Shown piece after piece: positions 41,079 through 51,772 of a DNA stretch of 64,000 bases. A model generated the notes under the pieces. It had not been told where the DNA came from, ran no database searches, and saw only the letters and a program-made list of their open reading frames with translations. Made by a program: the position numbers and the translations under genes. Source of the DNA: Diplolepis rosae (taxonomy: Eukaryota; Arthropoda; Insecta; Hymenoptera; Diplolepididae); assembly GCA_030998225.1 (NCBI GenBank), contig JAPYXD010000742.1, forward strand, positions 434,001-498,000, in the 5' to 3' direction. The number at the start of each line of letters is the position of its first letter. The stretch's first letter is position 1.

Positions 41079-42640
41079 ATGTACAGAATAAAAAACAGAG
41101 AAGTTGTGGTACCTTTATGCAATTATGGAAAAGACCCATTAAAGATACCACAACATTTAGATTATGAAAAAATAGAGGAAATCAAAGAAATAAGTAGAAT
41201 CAATTTTAACACCTCAGGAGGAGATCAGGCAAAGATGATTCAGGATTTATTAAAGAAAACCAGACGGGACTATATAGAGGAAAGCGAACGTTCCAATCTT
41301 TTGAAAATAATAGCAGGATACAACGACATTTATAACCTTGAAGGAGATTCGTTCCCAGGTACTGATCTGGTAGAACATGAAATAACATTGAAGACAGGCA
41401 AAATAGTCAACATAAAATCTTACTGACCCCCCGAATGTCATAAAGAGGAAATAAAAAAACAAATGAATGACTTAAAGGAAAATGGCATAATAAGGGACTC
41501 CATTTCACCATTTAATTCACCTATTTGGGTCGTTCCATAAAAGGAAGATGCGTCTGGAAAGAAGAAATGGCGCATAGTAATCGACTTCAGAAAGATAAAC
41601 GAAGACACAGAACAAGACGCGTACCCTTTGCCTGTTATCGACGAGATTTCGGATCAATTAGGGAAAGCAAAATTCTTTTCTGCTTTTGACCTGAGTTCAG
41701 GATTTCACCACATTTCGTTAAGCGAAGAATCAAAAAAATATACTACGTTCTCAACACCAGAGGGACATTTTGAATTTAACCGAATGCCCTTCAGGCTTAA
41801 AAACGCTCCTGCATCCTTTCAGAGAATGATGGACAATGCTTTGAGAGGATTGATAGGGAAACAATGTTTCGTTTACCTGGATGGCATTGTGGTATTTGGC
41901 TCCGCCTTACAAGATCACAACAAGAACATGATTGATTTTTTTGACAGATTACGGAAAACGGGACTCAAACTCCAACCAGACAAGTGTGAGTATTTGCGAC
42001 CGTAACTTGAATATCTGGGACATTTAATAACCAAGGATGGCGTGAAACCCAACCCTGCAAAGATACAGGCAGTGAGAGGTTTCAAAACATCGCAGAACGT
42101 CACTCAAATCCAAAGCTTCCTAGGACTCGCAGGATACTATAGGAAGTTCATAAACAATTTTGCTCACCTCGGTAAACCACTTACGAACTTAACACAAAAG
42201 GAAACCCCTTTCAATTGGACGATGGATTGTCAAAAGTCTTTTGATACAATAAAGGAATTACTATGTACAGCACAAGTATTGATATTCCCAGATTTCAAGG
42301 AAATGTTTACGTTGACAACGGACGCATCCAACGTGAAATTAGGAGCATGTTTATCACAAAATGGACACCCCTGTTTTTATATATCCAGGATACTAAATAA
42401 AGCTGAAATCAATTATAATACAACGGAGAAGGAGCTGTTAGCAATAGTTGGGGCATGCAAAAGACTGAGATAATACCTTCTGGGTAGAACGTTCACCATT
42501 CAAACTGACTACCAAGCATTGATATGGTTACATAAAATGAAAGATCCCTCTTCACGACTGTTACGATGGAGGCTTCACCTAGAAACGGTACAAATACGTT
42601 GCTGAACACGTCAAGGGAAAAGAAAACAAAGCTGCAGATG
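41079..42640 (+). pseudogene. pol: reverse transcriptase and RNase H, element 3
   Basis: RT follows the protease in the same frame. Fingers: LVEHEITLKTGKIVNIKSY, then a stop, PFNSPIWVVP, then a stop, RIVIDFRKINEDTEQDAYP. Palm: KFFSAFDLSSGFHHISL, FSTPEGHFEFNRMPFRL. The active-site box is FVYLDGIVVFG: the second Asp of YxDD is Gly. Connection: FLGLAGYYRKFINNFAHLG. RNase H: LTTDASNVKLGACLSQNGH, EKELLAIVGACKRLR, with a stop at 42470. Single-base stops at about 41425, 41538 and 42002 confirm it is a relic with one dominant frame. Confidence 0.85.
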
Positions 42641-44160
42641 GTTTGTCCAGATTATTTCCAATAATAGATGAGGAAAATATAATAAGAGAAACGTTCGAAT
42701 CTCCGGAAGGAAATACAGGAAATAGCAAAACCTCTAGCCAGGAGTCTGAAGAAGAATCATCAATCAGCTCACAACTACCTGCAAGCTCGCAACTTCCAGG
42801 CATAACCAATGCGTCTAGCAGCTGTATAGAATGGCGCATGGATGCAGACCAGCTCATCTCAGATGAGAAAGGACTAACTGACGAAAGAGAAAACTTGATT
42901 AGCGAATATAAAAAATTGATTACCAACAGAATGCCTAGTAGAGCAAGTAATAAACCTAATGCAGGAGGAAAACTTTGGCGCACGATATCAAAGGGACGAA
43001 AAGGCAGCCAGGAAACATCTCGATATACATTACCTTCATTTAATGAGACTCAGTGGTTAGCAATATTGGACAGAATAAACCAAGAGGCAATGACCGCCAA
43101 AATAACCATTACACGTTACCACTTCGTTGACCCAGCGATTACGCCTTTAGAAAAGCTGAAAATACAAGACTACCTTAACTTCCTGAGCAATAAAAACAAA
43201 GAACAACAGTTTCACACGTGCCACACCCAACGTGCAGAGCTCACTCGTCAGGAAAAGGAAGAAATCATAAGGGAATCACATGGGTCTATTACAGCACAAC
43301 ATTTTGGGGAAACCAAAACTATTGAACGAGCAAGAACACTAGGAGAATGGAAAATATGGAGCAAGAAATCATCCACTACATCAAACGATGTCCCGTTTAG
43401 CAATTACAAAAGACAGTTAGAATTAAAAGACAATGTGAAGCAATCATTCCAGATACGCCGGTCAGCCCTAGCGACAAAATAGCAATGGACATTTTCGGAC
43501 CCTTGCCCGTGAAACTTTCAGGAAACGAATATATCCTCAGCATTCAAGATATGCTGACAAAGTACTTAACCCTGATACCTCTTAAAAACATAGCATCCGA
43601 AAACATTATAGAAGGGTTATTTGACTATTACATATACCTATTCGGATCACCCAGGAATATCCTAACAGATCAGGGACAGAACTTTGAAAACATGTTTAGG
43701 ATTAGGCACATAAAGACAACAGCGTATCACCCACAGAGCAATGGAGCACTTGAAAGAGCCCATTTAACAATTAAGAATTCATTAAAAACCAGTATCGAGG
43801 ATCATAGCACCGAATGGGATCAAAATTTGAAAATAATTTGTATGGCATACAACACTATGAAAAACGAAGGTACCGGATACTCACCTTTCCAACTAACCTT
43901 CGGCAGAGAGGTAAACAGAAAGAGAAAATAGAGATTCAGAAAATTAAATACAAAAAGCTCCAAGATTCAAAAATTTCCATACCACAAGGTGTCTAGGAAC
44001 CGGGGGATTTAGTCAAATTCATTAATAACCACGCAGAAAACAAACTGTGTCCCTCATGAAGAGGGCCAGCAATTATCGTGGAACACCAAGAAAATAATAA
44101 TTATACAATACTATTTAACAACAAAAGAATTCGCATTCATGCAAATCAGCTTATCCCGTA
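42641..44160 (+). pseudogene. pol: integrase region, element 3
   Basis: A serine/glutamate-rich linker (42660-42860) precedes the zinc-binding region near 43270-43440, which has the His pair (ESHG..AQHFG) and a CPV-stop-QLQK block where the second Cys pair is broken by TAG. The catalytic core has the first Asp in MDIFGPLPVK (43485), the second in NILTDQGQNFENM, and the Glu in HPQSNGALERAHL. About 10 residues after NFENM are missing. A frame change lies near 43380-43480. The C-terminal tail ends in frame-shifted basic sequence near 44130. Confidence 0.8.
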
Positions 44161-44169
44161 CTATAAATA

Positions 44170-45294
44170 TTGTTCCAGATGACGACACTAATTCTATTAC
44201 AGCTACTGAAGATAATATCGGCGGAGATCATCACAACCGACCTGACCGGGGTAACTATTTACTCAGAAGAATTGGGGCAGGCTCAACTCTACCGTGGCAC
44301 CTGGAACATCATCCTGGGGGTAAGGACCAACGACATTGACGATAAACTTGGGTCATTGCAAAGCGCTTTTGCCGCCGCTTCATATCAGTGTGATGACTGT
44401 CTGGAACGATTTGAGTTGAATCTAATCCAATCAAGGATTCAAAGGCTAGACAAAAAAAGAAGCCTTTTGAACCAACTTTTGGGTAAAAAACGAAATAAAA
44501 GAGGATTTTTCAACTTCATAGGGGATGTCTCCAAACACTTTCTAGTACACTAAGTGAAAATGATATGAATTACATTAATAAAAAGCTAGATAAACTATTC
44601 AAAGATAAAACCATTCTATCAACTGGCATTTCTAACCAGACTAAGGTAATAAAATTACTATTAAATTCTGCTTCTACTGATCTCAACACGCCTGAACTAC
44701 ACAGTAGGGAAAACGTTAATCGTCTTAATCAACTGGCTTACGAAACCAACAAAGATACACGAATCTATAAAAGTAGACGCGTTGTGTGAATCAGGTCAGC
44801 AAAAAATTAAAATTCAAGGTCCAGCGAAGATCACTAGCAAAGAAAAATGTATTTTAAATGGATTGATTATAGTATTTAAATTAAGCTCTACAGAATCTTT
44901 AGTGGGAGAAATAAAATATAAGAAAAGCTTGTCCCTACCGTATACTGGTAAGCAGTAAGGGTCTATTTAAGAAAAACTAATACCGCTAACGAAGGAAATC
45001 AAGCCTTTAAATTTGAATAATTTGAAACAATCAATCGATTTCATCGAAAATCCCGTTGACAAGGTCAGTAGAGACAGGCAAACGCGAAGCTGGACTGAGC
45101 AGGCTACTACCTGGTTACAGTACTTAGGCTACGGTGCGATCGGAACTATCTTAATTTTTGCGGGTTACAAATGTGGTACCGTGGATTTACTTCGTAAATG
45201 TGTCCCTCGGAAAATTTGTATATTTTGCGTAAAAAGAACAGTAACCGCAGCTCCAACTGTTCGGGAAGGGCCTTGGCCACCGCATCTCTTGTGA
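44170..45294 (+). pseudogene. env: F-type env with furin-like site and anchor, element 3
   Basis: An F-like fusion glycoprotein. A hydrophobic start (TLILLQLLKIISAEI) is consistent with a signal peptide. Then come a CDDC motif (SYQCDDCLERFEL) and a basic cleavage site KKRNKRGFFNFIGDVSK near 44490-44530. A stop at 44551 follows, then KKLDKLFKDKTILSTG. The C-terminus has an RQTRSWTEQATTWLQYLGYG segment, a membrane anchor (AIGTILIFAGYKCG) and a cysteine-containing tail. The central HPQ-type ectodomain is deleted around 44790. It would have mediated fusion in an active element. Confidence 0.75.
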
Positions 45295-45600
45295 AAGGGA
45301 GTCAGTTCTTTTAGTACCTTTGACCACGTTAGGTCTATTATATAATAAAGAAGTCCTGCAGTATATTTCAGGCATACTATACAAATATTAGGGATTGTTA
45401 TATATTTCCTCTACCCCGTTACACTTACTTGATCAAGAACAAATTTTTGAATTAAATTTAACATTTCATATTGCATAAAAATTTCGTTGAAACATAATTA
45501 TAGGAATTAATATTTTGAATTATTGTTGCGAATGAGAAAATTAAAACAGTGTATTACATATATACATTTTTTTTTAATTTCAGAAGATCTTTTTGTTTAA
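45295..45600. other. 3' flank of element 3, possible polypurine tract
   Basis: GTGAAAGGGAG at 45291-45301 is a plausible polypurine tract following env. The next 300 bases are AT-rich with AATAAAG near 45345 and could be LTR sequence, but no partner LTR was found upstream of element 3. Confidence 0.35.
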
Positions 45601-46160
45601 AACATTTCTAGTGAACGTTTGGATTCAGGGTGAAAAGCTGTAGTACGAAATTGTTCGATTCTAAAGTGTTTTGCTAATCTTTTTCATAAATTGCTTAAAA
45701 AATTTCTGCCTTGATCCGTTAGTCCTCCTTTCGGCGATCCAAATATGCAAATAAATTTTTACACGAACACTTCTGCTATTGTACCAGCTTGATGATTAGG
45801 AAGAGGTATTGATAAAGAGTATTTTGTAAAATTATCTTGTATGGTAAGAATATACAAATTTCCAGATTTTCTTTCTGATAGTGGACCAACAAGATGCATT
45901 AATATTTTTTCAAAGGCTGTAGTTGGTGTATCAGTAATAAACATAGGATTTTTAGTTTTAGCTCAAATAAATTTTTTTATTTGGCATTGTAAACAGCCTT
46001 GAATATGCTTCTGAATATCGTCTTTCATATTTTCCCAAAAAAATTTTTGGCAAATTCGATTATAGGTCTTTATGACACCTTTATCGTCTCCTAATGCTGA
46101 GGAGTGAGCTTCTTTAATTAATTGTGATCTCTCTTCTTTTGTTGGATATTATGTTATGCC
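45600..46160 (-). pseudogene. pol: integrase relic, element 6
   Basis: Minus-strand integrase close to that of element 4. The zinc-binding part shows EAHSSALGDDKGVIKTYNRI, with Asp where the second His is expected, then CLQCQIKK. The core has LVGPLSERKSGNLYILTIQD (the expected Asp before VGP reads His), GSPKGGLTDQGRNFL with the second Asp, and AFHPESKRSLEMF with the Glu. Stops break it near 45960 and 45700. It is the sole recognisable pol domain of this element. Confidence 0.75.
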
Positions 46161-46793
46161 ATTATAAACTATCATTTTCGTAAATGAATTTACAAAACCA
46201 AAATCAAAAATTCATTTTATTCCTTCCCAAGCTATATGGTCGATTTTTGAGATTTTTGAAATACTGATCTATCCTGAATTTAATTTCTGAGATAATTCAT
46301 GTGATGAGTAAATTGACAACTTTATATTATTTAAGGTTTAATATATATTGTCTTCAGCTTCTTCAATCGGGAAAGCAAAATGATAGTAGTTTCCCTTTTT
46401 AATTTCTTTTGTAGTTCCTTTTTGCAAATTTTTATATTTTGGTAAGGTTTCACGTTTTTATAAAGTTTCTGATCTATTATACTGAGGGGTTCCATTTGTT
46501 GTAACAAAATATACATAATTATCTTTTCGCATCGTTAATTGATTGCGGCATTGAACGATATTTTTATTCATTAAAGTTTGTCTGGTAGAATTAGAGTTCG
46601 GTGGAGTAGGCTCTGAGGGTGGACAGTTTTCTTCGAATTCTGAATCATTACAATTTCCAAAATTTTCCTTGGTTTTTATTTGTTGCTTTCGGTTCATTTC
46701 AGAATTTTATTCATTAAACGTGTCTTCAACATGTTTATTTTCTAAAATTTCTTGAATACAAGTTTTCAGAGTTTTCTTTATCTTCAGGTTCTA
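46161..46793 (-). pseudogene. pol linker, element 6, proximal part
   Basis: The linker contains ENCPPSEPTPPNSNSTRQTL, then RKDNYVYFVTTNGTPQYN. The RKDN.xYFV..xG.P block also precedes integrase in element 4 (RKDNLIYFVSSTGNP), so both belong to one lineage. It is interrupted at 46794 by a mariner and continues beyond 47355. Confidence 0.6.
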
Positions 46794-47354
46794 CTATCTG
46801 ATCAAATTTGATCCAGATACGTCCATTTAAACCACGGGCGTAAACCGAAACGGTAAATAGTTTTTTTTTCCTTACACCTTCTTTGACAGTCGTGTAAAGT
46901 TTCAGTGGGAGAAGTCCATTAGTGTGTTTCTGGCAGCCATTGGTTTTGTGAAATTTTGTGTTTCCAATGGAATTACGGCTACGGAATCATTGCAAATGTT
47001 GCAGAAGTGTTTCGGGGAGTCTAGTTTATCGAGAATGCATGTATTTGAGTCATTGCTCAGCTACCGTATTCGCCAGATTTGGCTCCCTGTGACTTTTCCT
47101 ATTTCCAACACTTAAATATCCGCTCCGCGGAACGCGCCGTGAGTCGGTTGAGGCCATAAAAAGAAATTCGCTAAAGGAACTAAAGGCTATACCAGCCGAG
47201 GCCTATAAGAAGTGTATGAAGAATTGGATTAACCATTGACATACTTGTATTTTCTCAAAAGGAGCCTATTTTAAAGGCGATAATAAAGATTTGTATTAAA
47301 ATACTTAAAAAACTTGTTTTTTTTAACCAGTCCGGGTCAAATTTGATCAGAAGG
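46794..47354 (+). mobile_element. internally deleted mariner, 561 bp, TA flanks
   Basis: Inverted ends CTGATCAAATTTGA(T/C)CC are at 46798 and, complemented, at 47350. TA lies on both sides (46792-46793, 47355-47356). Coding relics: GFVKFCVSNGITATESLQML, QKCFGESSLSRMHVFE, then a jump to a PYSPDLAP-like remnant and LKYPLRGTR, SLKELKAIPAEAYKKCMKNW. It lacks the whole middle of the transposase. It splits the pol linker of element 6. Confidence 0.8.
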
Positions 47355-48085
47355 TATATCAATTACTTCATCTTCAGAAGTAGAAAAATAATTTCCGTTT
47401 TCTTCCTCTTGAGGCATAATGAATTGTTTAGGATTTTTAACATGTTTCTCCCTTTAATTTTCTGTTTGGATTTATTTCAAATAGCCCAAATAATCAGGAT
47501 CAGTGTCAGGATCAGAGCCAGAACCGGATCTTAGTTCCATTTGACTTGGCTTTTAGTATATATTTCCTGAAGTTTATCTTTATTTATTTGTTTGCTCGAT
47601 CTACATTTCTTCCTTTTTGTTCAAGATGGGCTATTTTCAAAATATGTAAGTAAATTCTCTCTTGGTGTGTATTCTGACTTGAATTTTCTAGATTTTTATG
47701 CTTATTTGAATTTTTCATTTGTTCTTGCTCTTTCTTTTCACCCCTGGTAATCATGGTTTTCCATGGCGAATTTTTACGTTACGTACGAATATTTGATTTA
47801 AATATAAATAAATATATTTAGTCGAAATTTTCGTTCGTTTGGGGCTCCAAACTGCCAAACTTTAAATTTTTAGAATAAATTAAAGTTTGTTTTTATTCTG
47901 GGATCGGATTCGCCTTGTCCTCTGACTGAGGAGGCTATACCCTATATATTGTACAAAAACCTTTTTAGATAAAAGATAAGTAAACCGAATAAAAACTCAA
48001 GGCAATAAAAATTTCCTGTTCTAAGGTTTATTTAGTCACACAGACAAAAATAGAATAATAATATACATATACCACCTTGATCAAA
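47355..48085 (-). other. distal linker of element 6, then undefined sequence
   Basis: Minus-strand low-complexity coding-like sequence (acidic, PQEEENGNYFSTSEDE near 47370-47420; ENLLTYFENS near 47650) belongs to the pol linker of element 6. From about 47780 to 48085 no gene or repeat is recognised; the left end of a mariner lies near 48086. Confidence 0.4.
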
Positions 48086-49180
48086 AAGTTTTAGGACTCG
48101 TCACCGTATGACACTCTCGCTCAGCTGATTTCAATCCTTTTTTTTGTTGTGTTGGTATACGTGTCATTGACGTTCTGTCAGATTTTCAGCTTGATAGCTT
48201 CACACTTGTTGAAGTAACGCTGTATTGTGTACATCTATCTTTGTGTGTGGTTTCGATTTTTCACAACAAAAAATATGTCATCAACTTTGCAACAACGAGT
48301 TTGCATTAAATTTTCTGTTAAAAATGGATTTAACGGTACGCAGACTTTGGAAACGTTGGAGAAGTGTTTCGGCAACGATACTCTAACAAGATCGAACGTT
48401 TTCCGCTGGCACGAACGCTTCAGAAGTGGTCGTGAGTCGGTCGAGGATGACGAACGCAGTGGCAGGCCGTCAACGGCGAAAACTGATGAAAACATCAACA
48501 AAATCAAAGGGTGGATGGCCGTAAACCGCAAATTGACCATTAGAGAGAATGCAGAGGAGTTGAACATTGCTTACGGATCCGCTCCAGACATTTTAGTTAA
48601 TGATTTGGGCCTCAGACTTGTCGCTGCAAAGCTGGTGCCAAAAGACCTGAATTTCATGCAAAAAAGGAATCGCGTTGATGTCGCAAAAGACATGCTTTCC
48701 AAGGTCGACTCCAACCCATAATTCATCAAACGGATAATTACTGGTGATGAGACGTCGTTTTCTGTCGAAAAAGAAGGTGATGCTTACGGTTTTCATGGAT
48801 TACAGAGGTGTTGTGCATCATGAATTCCTTCCAGAAGGCCAGACCGTCAACAAGGAGTATTATTTGGGCGTTATGAGACGTTTGCGTGAAGCAGTACGCC
48901 AAAAAATACCGGATTAGTGGGCAAACAACTCGTGGATTTTGCACCACGGTAACGCACTGTCGCACGATGCCATCGTTATCCGTGAGCATTTGGCTTGAAG
49001 CGAAACTTATACCATCCAACAACCACCGAATTCACCTTATTTGGCTCCCTGCGACTTTTTCCTATTCAGTCGACTCAAGAAACCGCTCCGCGGAACGCGT
49101 TACAGCACCTGAGATGAGGTCATGGAAAAATCCAAGATGCTGTGACGTCAAAAGACACATATGTGAAAAATTTTATTATT
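48086..49180 (+). pseudogene. mariner transposase relic with deletion and frameshifts
   Basis: ATG at 48274 opens MSSTLQQRVCIKFSVKNGFN. HTH region: TLEKCFGNDTLTRSNVFRWH, ERFRSGRESVEDDERSGRPS. Linker to VDSNP-stop-FIKRIITGDET, which holds the first Asp. About 30 residues are then missing before VMLTVFMDYRGVVHHEFLPE in another frame. Later blocks: NNSWILHHGNALSHDAIVI, with Gly where the second Asp is expected, and LAPCDFFLFSRLKKPLRGTR (third Asp). Stops at 48718 and 48914. The left end reads CTTGATCAAAAAGTTTTAGG. Inactive. Confidence 0.8.
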
Positions 49181-49189
49181 AAATTTATT

Positions 49190-49926
49190 ATTATTATATT
49201 CTGGAAGAGAATATAATAATTCGAGCAGTTTCGGGCCAGGAAAATTAATTCCAATAACCCGGGGCTACTGTTCGTTAAATTAGTTGTTCTCGACTTAAAT
49301 AAAGAAATAAAATATCATGTGCAATATAAAATGGGAAAGAACATGGCGAATTTTGGACAGACGTACTATTCACATAAAAGGGAGCACGCCACTTTGTCCT
49401 TAATTCTAGGATTTGGATGAGAAGGAAGCTATAATGTACAAATGTTGGTACTGGAATGATTACCAGCACCCAAAAATTTGTAATAAAATATAATTAAAGT
49501 AATACAGAGATAGATTAGAGGAAAGATTTACAGAGACACAGCGATTTTATAACAAACTTACTTTTATTTTTTACTTGTAGAATTCCGTATTAAAAATCCT
49601 GGGAAATTGAAGATGAATTTGAAGAAGTTTGGAACCTCCTGATGACTTCAAATGAAAGGAACGATGTGGAAACTCCGTAATTTCTTTCTTTTAACTTTGA
49701 AGATTTTTAATAACTTGTGACCGATTTTTATTTTAAGTTTCGCGTAAGAAGAACCGAATTTCGTATGTGTAGAGACTTTGTCGAAAATTTTTTGTGTAAG
49801 AAATAACTGACTGAAAAATGAAAATACATAGCTTTTATGTACTTTCTTCTTTTCCCTTTCTACTTGAAAATCTGTTAGGGGAGTTGCGAATATTAGGTTT
49901 TGTTTTATGATTGGTTTAATAGCCAT
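49190..49926. other. no recognisable gene
   Basis: AT-rich. The 92-codon minus frame at 49648-49926 has lysine- and phenylalanine-rich composition that follows base bias and is not supported as a gene. Confidence 0.35.
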
Positions 49927-51604
49927 TGTGACTAGTTACGCCCCCGCAATAGCAGGCGAAAATTCTAATAAAATGTGTTAAAAATTAATTACTTAAATAA
50001 TTATGTTTACAAATTTCATTAAATTTAAATAGTTGAAAACTTAAACTACAATATAATTCATTTATATCTAAATTTAACTTACAAACTCGTTGATTTACAT
50101 TGAACTAAATATTCTTCCTTTCAAAATTCAAAATGATCATTATTACCGAAGATTAATTTTTATTCTGAAATTGGTTTCCTGAATAAACATAAACATTATA
50201 ACCTTCAAACTAAACATCGAATATGCTGTTTAAATATACGAAATTATAAATTTAAACGGGTGAATTTAATATAAGTTTTCTCTTGTGAATTTATTTGATA
50301 AAATATAAAAAGTAGTTATGAAACTTTGTGTTTTTTCATTTTGACATAAACTTCTTATTTATAAAACACACATTCAAAGATTAACATATTCGAAGCTAAT
50401 TTTGTTCATTTGGAAAATATACTTGAAGTTATTTATAAAATACAAATCCGAATATGAAATATTGTCGGTAAAACAGAACATTTCTATTATTTCAAATCCT
50501 GAATAACATTGGTTTAATTAAATTATTAATTTTCTAATACAATTATATTTCTGAATATTAATTACAAGTTAGTTTAGAGTTTTTGTGACTCAGATTTATT
50601 TAAAGTTCTACGAAGTTGACATATGATAATAAACAATAATTGTATATTTGTGAATGTAAGATAGTAATGTTTATAAAGTTACTATTGAAATATGTTGTGA
50701 ATAAGTTCAAATACATATCATGCAAATTGATACTTTAACTTTTTAGAATTGATAAAAGAGTGTATGAATACCTTTTAGTAAATTTTAATTAAGATTTTAC
50801 CTTCAGAAATAAATTCTCATGAATTTATTCATTGATAAAGTAGATTCCTAATTAAGTTTCTCAATAATTTGCCAATGGTTTTTGTCTACGTTCTATAAAT
50901 TTGAAACTATAATTCACATAAAAATTAGATTAAAATTACTGTTCCTTTATTAGCTAATATAGTAGTTTATTTTTATTTTTTATTCATAGCATACTGAATA
51001 ATATAAAAATAAATAATATTAATTTAAAAATAGAATCTTAATATTTTAACATTCTTATTAGTTAAGAATTTTCATTATCTTTTATATATAGCCTATTCTA
51101 TTTTCTAAGCGAAGTGAATAAAATATACTTAGTTTGTATTTACTTGTGCGTGGTACAATCGCGGGCCCTTTTGACCATTAGCCTAAGCTATTTACGATAT
51201 CTCCGTAAATGGCTAATCGCTAAGCTATATACTGCTATAGCTCTATGCAGTTCTATGCATTTATTTACAGGAGGATAGTATTTAGAGATATCTAAAAAGG
51301 AATACGATTTTGGGCTGTATATTTTGGACAAAGTTTCAAAGTGCAAGTTTATTACTTTTACCGATTGCTAAGAAAAATTCAAATATTTATATTGACGCGG
51401 CTGCACATTTTCTTAAAAGGTTCTCGAATTTATACAATGTTTAGAGTAGAGATTGCGTTTAAAATATTTACATTTTTATGATTAAGATTTCGGAGAAAAT
51501 ATAAAATAAAATATTGAAAATTCCTGTATTACAGGAATTAATAAAAAAGGAAAAATCATAATAATAATAAAATAAAATGTATGAGACGGACGTAGGACGT
51601 TACA
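49927..51604 (-). repeat. putative 3' LTR of element 4
   Basis: On the minus strand it starts TGTAACGTCCTACGTCC directly after a purine tract ACGGTGAGGG (51605-51614), which follows env of element 4. It ends GTAACTAGTCACA at 49927. TGTRAC/GTYACA termini and the position after env support an LTR of about 1678 bp. It is extremely AT-rich and non-coding. The partner 5' LTR is not in place, because element 4 is truncated near 57410. Confidence 0.45.
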
Positions 51605-51772
51605 CCCTCACCGTAAAATGGTTGCTAGTAGAGTGCAACTTTAGTAGCAAACATATCCCTGTGTAGATCTTCTTTCTTCTGTTGTTGCTGGCTTTGAAAA
51701 GGTAAGGCATGTATGTTGTGGGTGAATTTTCCACATAAATCAATGTGTGTTCGTTATGTGATAAGTTTTCCT

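Noticed and set aside
49648..49926. 92-codon lysine-rich minus-strand frame
   Set aside because: Composition reflects AT bias; no motif.
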